This document shows, piece by piece, positions 17,656 through 26,293 of a stretch of DNA of 64,000 nt. Every line of letters starts with the position of its first letter. Position 1 is the first letter of the stretch. A model generated the notes under the pieces. It had not been told where the DNA came from and searched no databases. It saw only the letters and a program-made list of their open reading frames with translations. Source of the DNA: Rhodococcus triatomae BKS 15-14 (GTDB lineage Bacteria; Actinomycetota; Actinomycetes; Mycobacteriales; Mycobacteriaceae); contig AODO01000074.1 of the NCBI GenBank assembly GCA_000341795.1, positions 142,213 through 206,212 of the forward strand, given 5' to 3'. The position numbers and the translations under genes were made by a program.

Positions 17656-19590
17656 ATGGTTGCACCGACCCATGTCACGGAGGAACAGGCGCGAGCGGTC
17701 GCGGAGGAGGCGCGCGAAAGCGACTGGGAGAAACCCTCGTTCGCGAAGGAACTCTTCCTCGGTCGATTCCCTCTCGACCTGGTCCACCCGTTTCCCCGCC
17801 CCGGCCCGGACGACGCCGAACGAACCGCACGGTTTCTCGTGAAACTGCGTGACTACTGCGCAACCCTCGACGGCTCGGTGATCGAGCGTGACGCGGAGAT
17901 CCCCGGCGACTACGTCCTCGGATTCGCCGAACTCGGCTGCTTCGGCCTCAAGATCCCCGAGGAGTACGGCGGCCTCGGACTCTCACAGGTCGCGTACAAC
18001 CGGGTGCTGATGCTCGTCGGATCCGTGCACCCCAGTCTCGGCGCGCTGCTGTCCGCGCACCAGTCGATCGGTGTCCCGGAGCCGCTCAAACTCGCAGGTA
18101 CCGAGGCGCAGAAGCGCGAGTTCCTGCCGCGTTGCGCCGCGGGCGCGATCTCCGCGTTCCTGCTCACCGAACCCGATGTCGGATCGGACCCGGCGCGTCT
18201 CGCGTCGACGGCCGTGCCCACCGAGGACGGCAACGCCTACCTGCTCGACGGCGTGAAGCTGTGGACCACGAACGGGGTCGTCGCCGAGCTCCTCGTCGTG
18301 ATGGCGCGGGTCCCGAAGAGCGACGGCCATCGCGGCGGGATCAGCGCGTTCGTCGTCGAGGCGGACGCCCCCGGCATCACCGTCGAGCGCCGCAACGCCT
18401 TCATGGGACTGCGCGGCATCGAGAACGGCGTGACGCGGATGCACCAGGTGCGGGTCCCCGTCGAGAACCTGATCGGGCGCGAGGGCGACGGTCTGAAAAT
18501 CGCTCTGACCACACTCAACGCCGGGCGCCTCGCCCTGCCCGCGATGTGCGGAGCAGCCGGCAAGTGGGCGCTGAAGATCGCCCGCGAGTGGTCCGCCGAA
18601 CGGGTCCAGTGGGGTCGCCCGGTCGGGGAGCACGGCGCCGTCGCGTCGAAACTCTCGTTCATCGCCGCCACCACGTACGCCCTGGAGTCCGTGCTCGAAC
18701 TGTCCGGTCAGATGGCGGACGAGGGACGCAACGACATCCGCATCGAGGCGGCACTGGCGAAACTGTGGGCCAGCGAGATGGCGTGCCGGATCGCGGACGA
18801 CCTGGTCCAGATCCGCGGAGGACGCGGCTACGAGACCGCGGCGTCGCTCGCCGCGCGCGGCGAACGCGCGGTGCCGGTCGAACAGTTGCTGCGCGACCTG
18901 CGCATCAACCGCATCTTCGAGGGATCGAGCGAGATCATGCGGCTGCTCATCGCCCGGGAGGCGGTCGATGCGCACCTGAGCGCCGCGGGCGACCTCGCGG
19001 ATCCCGGGGCCGACCTGCAGCACAAGGCGAAGGCGGCGCTCAATGCGAGCGGCTTCTACGCCAAGTGGCTGCCGCACCTCGCCGCGGGCAAGGGACAGCT
19101 TCCCAATTCCTTCGGCGAATTCGAGTCCTTGGCAACGCATCTCAGGTTCGTCGAACGCAACGCCCGCAAGCTGGCCCGGTCCACGTTCTACGGTATGGCC
19201 CGCTGGCAGGCGGGCATGGAGAAGCACCAGATGTTCCTCGGTCACGTCGTCGACATCGGCGCCGAACTGTTCGCGATGTCCGCCGCCGTGGTGCGTGCCC
19301 AGTCCGAACGCGACACCGACCACGGCGCGAGCGGTGTCGAACTCGCTGACGTCTTCTGCCGCCAGTCTCGGCTGCGCATCGACCGACACTTCGCCGCGCT
19401 GTGGGAGAACACCGACGCCGACGACCACCGCCTCGCCGAACAGGTCCTCGGCGGCGACCACACCTGGCTCGAGGACGGCGTACTGGACCAGAGCGAGGGC
19501 ACCGGGCCGTGGATCGCGTCCTGGGAGCCGGGCCCCTCCACCGAACCGAACCTCGCCCGCAGGTTCACCGGCGGCCAGGGGGCGGACTGA
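17656..19590 (+). CDS. Acyl-CoA dehydrogenase, long form
   Basis: 644 residues, longer than standard 380-residue enzymes. The dehydrogenase core runs to about residue 440, with LTEPDVGSDPARLAST binding FAD/substrate and catalytic Glu422 in RIFEGSSEIMR. A C-terminal domain of about 200 residues follows, as in VLCAD-like enzymes. It should introduce the 2,3 double bond in a bulky or long acyl-CoA. ATG 17656 follows CTGGAGG. It ends 14 bases before the convergent HsaA gene. The steroid setting suggests side-chain or ring-derived acyl-CoA substrates, but this is inference. Confidence 0.88.
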   Translation: MVAPTHVTEEQARAVAEEARESDWEKPSFAKELFLGRFPLDLVHPFPRPGPDDAERTARFLVKLRDYCATLDGSVIERDAEIPGDYVLGFAELGCFGLKIPEEYGGLGLSQVAYNRVLMLVGSVHPSLGALLSAHQSIGVPEPLKLAGTEAQKREFLPRCAAGAISAFLLTEPDVGSDPARLASTAVPTEDGNAYLLDGVKLWTTNGVVAELLVVMARVPKSDGHRGGISAFVVEADAPGITVERRNAFMGLRGIENGVTRMHQVRVPVENLIGREGDGLKIALTTLNAGRLALPAMCGAAGKWALKIAREWSAERVQWGRPVGEHGAVASKLSFIAATTYALESVLELSGQMADEGRNDIRIEAALAKLWASEMACRIADDLVQIRGGRGYETAASLAARGERAVPVEQLLRDLRINRIFEGSSEIMRLLIAREAVDAHLSAAGDLADPGADLQHKAKAALNASGFYAKWLPHLAAGKGQLPNSFGEFESLATHLRFVERNARKLARSTFYGMARWQAGMEKHQMFLGHVVDIGAELFAMSAAVVRAQSERDTDHGASGVELADVFCRQSRLRIDRHFAALWENTDADDHRLAEQVLGGDHTWLEDGVLDQSEGTGPWIASWEPGPSTEPNLARRFTGGQGAD

Positions 19591-19604
19591 CCGAGGCCGG
19601 GTCG

Positions 19605-20771
19605 TCAGATCATGTTGTCCTCGACCGGCAACCCGAATGCGCCGCGCCCGTAGAGGGCGAGAGCGCGGTCCACGTCGTTCGCGACGTGCATGCCACCGGC
19701 GTGCGCGTCGCGCCAACCACGTTCGATCGGGTTGCCGGCGTCGAGGGAGTTGCCGCCGGACATCTTGAACAGGGTGTCGATCGCACCGAGGGCTCGCTCG
19801 GTGCCCAGCACCTGGTCCCGGCGCGACCGTAGGCGCATCTGCATCGGGATCTCCCCGCCGTCGGACGCGACGTCCATCAGTGCGCGCAGGTTGCGGTCCA
19901 TCTGCAGGATCGCCGCGTCGATCTCCGACGACGCGCGAGCCACGGCCACCTGCGCGAACGGGTCGTCCGCGAACCGCCCACCACCGAGGCTGAGCCGGAC
20001 CCGGTCGCGCATCCGGCCGAGGAAGTGCTCGTAGCAGCCGGTGACGACGCCGAGGACCGGAGCCGCGATCGCGTAGGTGAACACGGTGGCGAACGGAATC
20101 CGGTACAGCGGACCCGAATTCACCTTCTGACCGGGACCCCGCAACTGGGAGAACTCGTAGTTGCGCATCACCCGGTGGTCGGGGACGAACGCCCGCTCGA
20201 CGACGATCTCGTTGCTGCCGGTGCCCCGCAGTCCGACGCTCTCCCACACGTCACGGATCTGGTAGTCGGAGCGGGGTACGAGGAGGGTGGTGGTGTCGAT
20301 CGCGTCGCCGCGGTCGTCGACGAGCAGTCCCCCGAGCAGAGCCCAGCCGCAGTGGTCGACACCGGAGGAGAACCGCCAGGCCCCCATCAGTTCGTAGCCG
20401 CCGTCGACCCGCACCATCGTGCCGACCGGCGCGTACGACGACGCCACGAGCACGTCGGGATCCGTGCCCCACACGTCGGACTGTGCGGCGTCGTCGAACA
20501 GGGCGAGGTGCCACGGGTGGACGCCGAGGACGGCGGTCACCCAGCCGGTGGAACCACACGCCGCGGCGATGGCGCGCACGGTCTCGTAGAAGTGCAGCGG
20601 GTCGGCTTCGAGGCCGCCGTGCCGCGCAGGCTGCAACATCCGGAACACGCCGGTGTCGACGAGCGCTCGAATCGTCTCGTCGGGGACCCGCCGGGCATCC
20701 TCGGTTTCCCGTGCCCGTTCGGCGATGGATGGCAGCAGTTCACGCACACGCCCGAGGACCTCGTTGCTCAT
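19605..20771 (-). CDS. hsaA: 3-HSA 4-hydroxylase oxygenase component, HsaA-type
   Basis: 388 residues with the acyl-CoA dehydrogenase fold of two-component flavin monooxygenases. It follows mycobacterial HsaA closely along its length: RRVPDETIRALVDTGVFRML, ACGSTGWVTAVLGVHPWHLALFD, VGLRGTGSNEI, and a C-terminus ending in FGLPVEDNMI like the Mtb protein. HsaA hydroxylates 3-HSA to the catechol 3,4-DHSA using reduced FMN from HsaB, which is not seen here. ATG 20771 fits the family start. It is divergent from kshA over a 151-base spacer; KshA acts upstream in the same ring-opening pathway. Confidence 0.85.
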   Translation of the reverse strand: MSNEVLGRVRELLPSIAERARETEDARRVPDETIRALVDTGVFRMLQPARHGGLEADPLHFYETVRAIAAACGSTGWVTAVLGVHPWHLALFDDAAQSDVWGTDPDVLVASSYAPVGTMVRVDGGYELMGAWRFSSGVDHCGWALLGGLLVDDRGDAIDTTTLLVPRSDYQIRDVWESVGLRGTGSNEIVVERAFVPDHRVMRNYEFSQLRGPGQKVNSGPLYRIPFATVFTYAIAAPVLGVVTGCYEHFLGRMRDRVRLSLGGGRFADDPFAQVAVARASSEIDAAILQMDRNLRALMDVASDGGEIPMQMRLRSRRDQVLGTERALGAIDTLFKMSGGNSLDAGNPIERGWRDAHAGGMHVANDVDRALALYGRGAFGLPVEDNMI

Positions 20772-20873
20772 CTGTCCGATGGTATCGGCGCCGCTCGGTG
20801 CCCCGACAGCCCGCAGGTCCCGACCAGTGAGATCACCGGACCTGCCCGTCACCTGCGCCGTTAGCGTCCGAAA

Positions 20874-20884
20874 CACAAATTGTG
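20874..20884. promoter_or_regulatory. Palindrome in the hsaA-kshA divergent spacer
   Basis: CACAAATTGTG is a perfect 11-base palindrome, AT-rich in a GC-rich setting, 38 bases before the kshA start. It does not resemble the usual KstR motif, so a different regulator may act here. Confidence 0.35.
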
Positions 20885-20922
20885 CCGCCCGTGTCGGCAC
20901 CGCTCGACGGGAAGGAACGACC

Positions 20923-22071
20923 GTGACCAGCACCCACGAAGAAGTTCGCGTGATCGAGGCGGGCGCCGCGCCGACGAGGTTCGCGCGGGGCTGGCACTGC
21001 CTCGGCCTCTCCGAGCCGTATCGCGACGGCAAGCCGCACAGCATCGAGGCCTTCGGCACCAAGCTCGTCGTGTTCGCGGACAGCGAGGGCAAGCTCAACA
21101 TCCTCGACGCGTACTGCCGACACATGGGCGGCGACCTGAGCCAGGGCACCGTCAAGGGCGATTCGGTGGCCTGCCCGTTCCACGACTGGCGGTGGGGCGG
21201 CAAGGGCAAGTGCACCTCGATCCCCTATGCGCGCCGCGTGCCCCCGCTGGCCCGGACGCGCGCCTGGACGACCCTGGAGCAGGACGGGATGCTGTTCGTC
21301 TGGCACGACCCCGAGGGCAAGGCTCCCGGCGAGGACGACATGTACATCCCTCGCATCGAGGGTGCACTGTCCGACGAGTGGTCGGACTGGGTCTGGTACA
21401 CCACCGAGGTCGACACGAACTGCCGCGAGATCGTCGACAACATCGTCGACATGGCGCACTTCTTCTATGTGCACTACTCGTTCCCGGTGTTCTTCAAGAA
21501 CGTCTTCGAGGGCCAGGTCGCCAGCCAGTTCATGCGTGGCCAGGCCCGCGAGGACATGCGGCCGCACGCCTCCGGTACCCCGAAGATGCTGGGCAGCCGG
21601 TCCGACGCCTCGTACTTCGGTCCGTCGTTCATGATCGACGACCTCGTGTACCAGTACGAGGGCTACGACGTCGAGTCGGTGCTCATCAACTGTCACTACC
21701 CGGTGTCGCCGGACAAGTTCGTCCTGATGTACGGGATCATCGTCAAGAAGTCCGAGCGGTTCCAGGGCGACGCCGCCGAGAAGATGGCGAACGCGTTCGG
21801 CGGCTTCATCGCCAAGGGCTTCGAGCAGGACGTCGAGATCTGGAAGAACAAGACCCGGATCGAGAACCCGCTGCTCTGCGAGGAGGACGGTCCCGTCTAC
21901 CAGCTGCGCCGCTGGTACGACCAGTTCTACGTGGACCGAGCCGACGTCACCCCGGAGATGGTCGACCGTTTCGAACACGAGATGGACACCACCAAGGCCG
22001 TGGCAGCCTGGCAGAAGGAGGTCGAGGTCAACCTCGAAAGGGCGCGTGAGAATGCAGCCGCTGGAGTGTGA
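20923..22071 (+). CDS. kshA: 3-ketosteroid 9-alpha-monooxygenase, oxygenase component (Rieske)
   Basis: 382 residues. The Rieske [2Fe-2S] ligands are Cys65-X-His67 and Cys84-X2-His87, and the mononuclear iron site is N173-X2-D176-X2-H179-X4-H184. The segments VDTNCREIVDNIVDMAHFFY and SYFGPSFMIDDLVY are near-identical to characterised rhodococcal KshA. With reductase KshB it 9-alpha-hydroxylates AD/ADD, opening ring B when combined with KstD. No kshB is in the window. GTG 20923 is chosen because GGAAGGA lies just upstream. Its last 20 bases overlap the small cysteine-rich gene, indicating coupling. Confidence 0.95.
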   Translation: MTSTHEEVRVIEAGAAPTRFARGWHCLGLSEPYRDGKPHSIEAFGTKLVVFADSEGKLNILDAYCRHMGGDLSQGTVKGDSVACPFHDWRWGGKGKCTSIPYARRVPPLARTRAWTTLEQDGMLFVWHDPEGKAPGEDDMYIPRIEGALSDEWSDWVWYTTEVDTNCREIVDNIVDMAHFFYVHYSFPVFFKNVFEGQVASQFMRGQAREDMRPHASGTPKMLGSRSDASYFGPSFMIDDLVYQYEGYDVESVLINCHYPVSPDKFVLMYGIIVKKSERFQGDAAEKMANAFGGFIAKGFEQDVEIWKNKTRIENPLLCEEDGPVYQLRRWYDQFYVDRADVTPEMVDRFEHEMDTTKAVAAWQKEVEVNLERARENAAAGV

Positions 22072-22312
22072 CGCCTGCGGGGCGTGCGTCCGGGTGCTCA
22101 AGCACAGCTGGGAACACACGGCCGTGCAGTGGGACGAGGCGTCGCAACGGACCTGCCGGGAGATCGACACGTGGACCGGCCGTGAAGGCCGGCCCGGTGC
22201 GCCGGTGATGCGCTGCGAGGCGCTGGCCGCGTCGATCCATAACGCCGCACTCGAGGGACGGATCGACGTCACCAACGAGGATCCCGTCCCGACACCGCAA
22301 GTGGCGCACTGA
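22052..22312 (+). CDS. Small cysteine-rich protein coupled to kshA
   Basis: 86 residues with no family I can name. Five cysteines are at 7, 10, 12, 35 and 55; the N-terminal CDACGAC looks like half of a zinc ribbon or an iron-sulfur site, followed by VLKHSWEHTAVQW and a helical C-terminal half. ATG 22052 has AAAGG ten bases upstream and lies within the 3' end of kshA, so the protein is made with KshA. A role as electron carrier, assembly factor or metal-binding partner for the Rieske oxygenase is possible but unproven. Confidence 0.6.
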   Translation: MQPLECDACGACVRVLKHSWEHTAVQWDEASQRTCREIDTWTGREGRPGAPVMRCEALAASIHNAALEGRIDVTNEDPVPTPQVAH

Positions 22313-22364
22313 CCGTCACCTGCGCTCGCTTCACCTGCGCTGACTTCATCGAAAGGATTCACCC

Positions 22365-23153
22365 GTGATCGACATCGCGAAGTACGGCCCGTGGGCCGTC
22401 GTCGCAGGCGGCTCCGAGGGCGTGGGTTCGGCCTTCGCCGACGAACTCGCCACCGCCGGTTTCAATCTCGTGCTCATCGCCCGCAAGCCGGGCCCGCTGG
22501 AGGAGACGGCCGACAAGGTCCGCTCCCACGGCGTGGAGGTCCGCACCCTTGCGCTCGACCTGCTCGCCGCCGACGCGGTCGACCGGATCCGCTCCGCCAC
22601 CGAGGACGTCGAGGTGGGTCTGCTCATCTTCAACGCGGGCGCCAACTCGTACGGGCACGAGTTCGTCACCGGTGACCTGGCCGGGTTCGCCGGCGTCATC
22701 GACCTGAACATCACCCGTCAGCTCGAACTGTCCCACCACTTCGGCGGGCTCATGAAGGACCGGGGACGCGGCGGCATCATGCTGCTGGGCTCGCTCGCCG
22801 GGTACATGGGCTCCGAGCACCAGAGCATCTACGCCGCGTCGAAGGCGTTCAGCCGCGTGTTCGCGGAGAGCCTCTGGCTCGAGCTGGCGCCGTTCGGTGT
22901 GGACGTCGTCGAACTGGTGCTCGGCGTGACCCGCACCCCGGCGATGATCCGCGCGGGCCTGAACTTCGACGTCCCCGGGATGATCGTGCAGGAACCCGAG
23001 GACGCCGCCCGCGAGGGCCTCGAGCACCTCGCCGACGGCCCGGTGTGGGTGGCGGGCGGCAACTACGTCGCCGCCCAGAAGCGCAGCGGCTTCCCCCGGG
23101 ACAAGATGGTCAAGGGCGCCGCCGAGGCGATGCGCAAACTGTTGAACCGCTAG
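22365..23153 (+). CDS. Short-chain dehydrogenase/reductase
   Basis: 262 residues. The nucleotide-binding loop is GGSEGVGSAFADELA rather than the classical TGxxxGxG, and the catalytic Tyr-Lys is in SIYAASKAFSR with Ser in LLGSLAG. GTG 22365 follows GAAAGGA. It lies 52 bases after the cysteine-rich gene and is probably the third gene of the kshA unit. Oxidation or reduction of a steroid hydroxyl/keto group fits the context but cannot be shown. A strong terminator follows. Confidence 0.82.
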   Translation: MIDIAKYGPWAVVAGGSEGVGSAFADELATAGFNLVLIARKPGPLEETADKVRSHGVEVRTLALDLLAADAVDRIRSATEDVEVGLLIFNAGANSYGHEFVTGDLAGFAGVIDLNITRQLELSHHFGGLMKDRGRGGIMLLGSLAGYMGSEHQSIYAASKAFSRVFAESLWLELAPFGVDVVELVLGVTRTPAMIRAGLNFDVPGMIVQEPEDAAREGLEHLADGPVWVAGGNYVAAQKRSGFPRDKMVKGAAEAMRKLLNR

Positions 23154-23177
23154 ACAACCCGTCAGGTGATCGGAGGC

Positions 23178-23209
23178 CGGAGGGCCGGACCACGAGGTCC
23201 GGCCCTCCG
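23178..23209. terminator. Bidirectional 14-bp hairpin
   Basis: CGGAGGGCCGGACC (23178-23191) and GGTCCGGCCCTCCG (23196-23209) pair perfectly with a 4-base loop. It lies between the convergent SDR and membrane protein genes. Confidence 0.75.
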
Positions 23210-23270
23210 ATCGTTCCCCGTGCGTCGCGGCCACGAGTCGAAAACGTTCCCGGCGCAGCCCCGTGCCGGG

Positions 23271-25364
23271 TCAGGACGCCCGGGTGGTCTCGTGCACCGG
23301 CTCGATGGTCTTCCGCCTGCGCGCCGTGACGGCGTCGAACGCGATGACGAGGGCCAGGGCGACAGCGCCCCAGACGAGGAAGGTGCCGATGTGTCCGCCG
23401 ACGCCGGCGCCTCCGAAGTACAGGATCGAGCGGGCCGACTCGACGGCAGCGGGCATCGGCAGCACGTCGTGAAGCGTGCGAAACACCTCCGGCGCCATGT
23501 AGATCGACACTCCGCCGCCGGACGCGGGAACGCCGAGGAACATCACCACGAGGATCACCGGGAGGATGGCGAGCATCCCGAACAGCCGCACGAACACCGT
23601 GGTGAACAGTGCCGTGGCGGCGATGGCGATCGCACCCACTCCGATGAGCTGCCACGCGTTGCCGTGGACGGCGCCGACGATCGGTCCGGCGATCGTCCAG
23701 ACCCACGCGGACATCACGACCGCCCAGCCGGCGAGGACGGGCAGCAGTTTTCGCAGCGCCAACATGAACGGAGCGGCCTGCGACATCACGATGACGATCA
23801 GGAATCCGGACATCATCCATCCGATCGACAGGTACATGCTGACCGTGCCCATCGAGTCGTCGGGGCCGAGCGGTGTGACGTCCTGTTTCACCAGCGGGAC
23901 CTGCTGTTGCTGAGCCATCTGTGTGAACACCGCCGAGACGGCCTGCTGCTGGCTCATGCCGGCCGCGCCCGCGGTGTACAGCGTCGCCGACGGGCTCTCC
24001 GCGCTGGGCAGGACGTACGCCCCGACGACACTGCGGTCGGCGACCAGCACCTCCGCTTCGTCCGGTGATGCGACCCGGAAGTCGAACATGCCCTGCATGT
24101 TCCGTTCCATCCCCGCGACCACCTGCTCGGCCTGCGCCGGGTTCGCTGCCGCGACCGCGACGGGCATCTCGCGCGGCGACGGCTGGTACATCGACGCCGT
24201 CATGATCGACAGCATCATCACGACCATGGCGAGCGGGAACATCACCAGGGTGAGGTACTTCGAGCGGGTGCTCTGCGTCGGCTTCGCCGTGAACGACGCG
24301 ATGTTCGCTTCGGGTGCGGGCGGATTCGGGTTCCTGCGCTTCTTGAGCGTGTCGACGAGTGTGGTCAGGCCGAATCCGGCGATCAGACCGACGACCAGCA
24401 CCACGACGTGCCCCGCGAGACCGTCACCACCGAAGTAGAGGACCGAGCGCAGCGCCTCACCGATGGCGGGTGACGGCAGGAAGGTATACAGCCACGAGAA
24501 GATTCCGGGCATGGTGTGCACGGACATGCCCAGGTTCGACGCCGGGATCCCGAGAACCATCAGGAACAGCATGCCGACGAGCACGGCGAGCGGTCCGACG
24601 ATGCGGGTGAGGAACAGTTGCACCATCGACACCGCGAACACGCCCAACCAGGCGATACCCAGGATCGCCGCGGTGTGTCCCTGCACGGCCCCGAGGATCG
24701 GATCGGCGACGAGCCACACGACGCCGGCGATCAGCGCCGCCCACCCGGCGAGCAGCGGAACGATGCGGCGTTTGCGCAGCAGTTCGGGCGCGGCCGACAG
24801 GACCAGGCTCAACGGCATGTAGCCGGCGAGGATGAGCGCTGTCGTCATGAACATGACCGCGAGGCCTGCGCTGTCGTGGGAGGGTGCGGGCACCAGGTCC
24901 TCGGTGTGCACCGTGGCGTCCTGACCGGCGGCGAACGGCACCAGCAGCTGGTTGACCGTGGACGCCTGGGACGCTCCGGCGGCGCCGGCGGTGAGCACGG
25001 TCGCGTCACCCGCGTCGTCGAACACGACCGCACCGACGACGTCGCGGCCCTCGACGAGAGCGCGGGCCTCGTCGGCGTCGGCAGCGGTTCGTGCCTCGAC
25101 GGCGGACGGGTTCGTGGCGTCGAGGGCCTTCGCGAGCCGTGCGGACTCGCCCGGGGACGTGCCGACGACGGCTACGGGCAGGTCGTGCGGCGTCGGGGCG
25201 TGCATGGCACCGAGGTAACCGCCGACCATCATCGACACCATCAGGAACGGGAAGACCAGCGCCGCGACGGCGCGACCGATCCGCTCCTTGCGTTCGCGTG
25301 CGGGGTCGAGTGCCCCACTGCCGTCGTCCGGCTTCTCGGCCGGCGCCTGGACGTCCGTCGTCAC
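23271..25364 (-). CDS. YhgE/Pip-like (DUF3533) membrane protein with internal duplication
   Basis: 697 residues made of two similar halves of about 340. Each half has one N-terminal membrane segment, an extracytoplasmic domain with an AGAAG(A/M)SQ motif, and five or so C-terminal segments ending in RS(V/I)LYFGG followed by a basic cytoplasmic tail. Such ABC-2-like proteins are linked to export of lipids, antibiotics or secretion partners. The two motif copies are about 365 residues apart, so one polypeptide may form the dimer that relatives build from two. GTG 25364 follows AAGGAG. It is divergent from a TetR regulator. Confidence 0.75.
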   Translation of the reverse strand: MTTDVQAPAEKPDDGSGALDPARERKERIGRAVAALVFPFLMVSMMVGGYLGAMHAPTPHDLPVAVVGTSPGESARLAKALDATNPSAVEARTAADADEARALVEGRDVVGAVVFDDAGDATVLTAGAAGASQASTVNQLLVPFAAGQDATVHTEDLVPAPSHDSAGLAVMFMTTALILAGYMPLSLVLSAAPELLRKRRIVPLLAGWAALIAGVVWLVADPILGAVQGHTAAILGIAWLGVFAVSMVQLFLTRIVGPLAVLVGMLFLMVLGIPASNLGMSVHTMPGIFSWLYTFLPSPAIGEALRSVLYFGGDGLAGHVVVLVVGLIAGFGLTTLVDTLKKRRNPNPPAPEANIASFTAKPTQSTRSKYLTLVMFPLAMVVMMLSIMTASMYQPSPREMPVAVAAANPAQAEQVVAGMERNMQGMFDFRVASPDEAEVLVADRSVVGAYVLPSAESPSATLYTAGAAGMSQQQAVSAVFTQMAQQQQVPLVKQDVTPLGPDDSMGTVSMYLSIGWMMSGFLIVIVMSQAAPFMLALRKLLPVLAGWAVVMSAWVWTIAGPIVGAVHGNAWQLIGVGAIAIAATALFTTVFVRLFGMLAILPVILVVMFLGVPASGGGVSIYMAPEVFRTLHDVLPMPAAVESARSILYFGGAGVGGHIGTFLVWGAVALALVIAFDAVTARRRKTIEPVHETTRAS

Positions 25365-25421
25365 GGGGCACTCCTTCGCGTGGATCGGGATGGGCGGGAC
25401 AGTGCCCGCACCACGAAATTA

Positions 25422-25443
25422 CGCCACTTGACTTAAAATGGCG
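25422..25443. promoter_or_regulatory. Operator candidate for the divergent TetR regulator
   Basis: CGCCA (25422-25426) and TGGCG (25439-25443) flank an AT-rich 12-base centre containing ACTTAAAA, an imperfect 22-base dyad. It lies between the membrane protein start and the TetR start and probably mediates repression of both. Confidence 0.4.
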
Positions 25444-25514
25444 ACGCCGGCCGGGCATGACGTCCGTCTCACCTCACGACACGGGATGATGGGCGCCTAC
25501 AGCGAAGGAGTGAG

Positions 25515-26174
25515 ATGGCCCGCAAGAGCGAGCAGGCGCGTACGGCCCTGATGGACGCCGCGGAGGAACTGTTCGGCCGACACGGCATCGACCAGGTCTC
25601 GAGCCGGCGCATCGCGGAGTTCGCGGGCAATTCCAACCATTCGGCCGTCGCCTACCACTTCGGTGACCGCGACGGACTGATCCGGGCCCTGCTCGATCGA
25701 CACGCCGCACGGACGGACGCATTCCGCGCCGACATGGTCCGCGGCATCGGCGACGACGCCGCACTACCGGACTACCTTCGCTGCATGATCCTGCCAGCCG
25801 TTCAGGTGATCTCGGAGCTTCCGATTCCGTCGTGGCGAGCCCGGTTCATCAGCCAGGCACGCCACAACCCCACGGCGGCTGCGGCGTTCGCGGAACGCGC
25901 CGCCTCGGTCCCCGAGAACCTGGAGGATCTACGGGCCCGGACCTTCGCCCACCTCGGCCACGTCGACCGGGACGTGCTCGTCGGTCGAGCGTGGATCCTC
26001 GGCCGCACCGTTGTCGACGTGTGCGCCGAGTACGAGGCGAGCATCGCCGCCGGCGACCGCGAACCGGAATGGGAGGCGCTCGGCCACTTCCTCACCGACG
26101 TCGCTGCGGGCATGCTCGGCGCCCCCGTCAGCGAACCCACGCCCTTCCATCCCGATTCCCCCGCCCTGCCGTAG
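25515..26174 (+). CDS. TetR-family transcriptional regulator
   Basis: 219 residues. The N-terminal helix-turn-helix spans about 10-56 (LFGRHGIDQVSSRRIAEFAG, then AVAYHFGDRDGLIRALL); the rest is an alpha-helical ligand domain. ATG 25515 follows AAGGAG. It is divergent from the duplicated YhgE/Pip-like gene, the normal arrangement for a repressor of an efflux-type protein. Confidence 0.88.
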   Translation: MARKSEQARTALMDAAEELFGRHGIDQVSSRRIAEFAGNSNHSAVAYHFGDRDGLIRALLDRHAARTDAFRADMVRGIGDDAALPDYLRCMILPAVQVISELPIPSWRARFISQARHNPTAAAAFAERAASVPENLEDLRARTFAHLGHVDRDVLVGRAWILGRTVVDVCAEYEASIAAGDREPEWEALGHFLTDVAAGMLGAPVSEPTPFHPDSPALP

Positions 26175-26293
26175 GACGGACCCGCTCCCCTGCCCTTCCG
26201 CGGTCACGGCGGGACGGCTGCGCCTGCGGGGACGGTCGGTGACGGGATGCGACCGGAGTCCGTCGCGCCCCATTGTCGTCGTGGCGGCGGAAC

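Noticed and set aside
17983..20247. 754-residue leftward open frame
   Set aside because: It covers the acyl-CoA dehydrogenase on the opposite strand and part of hsaA out of frame; composition is typical of a shadow.
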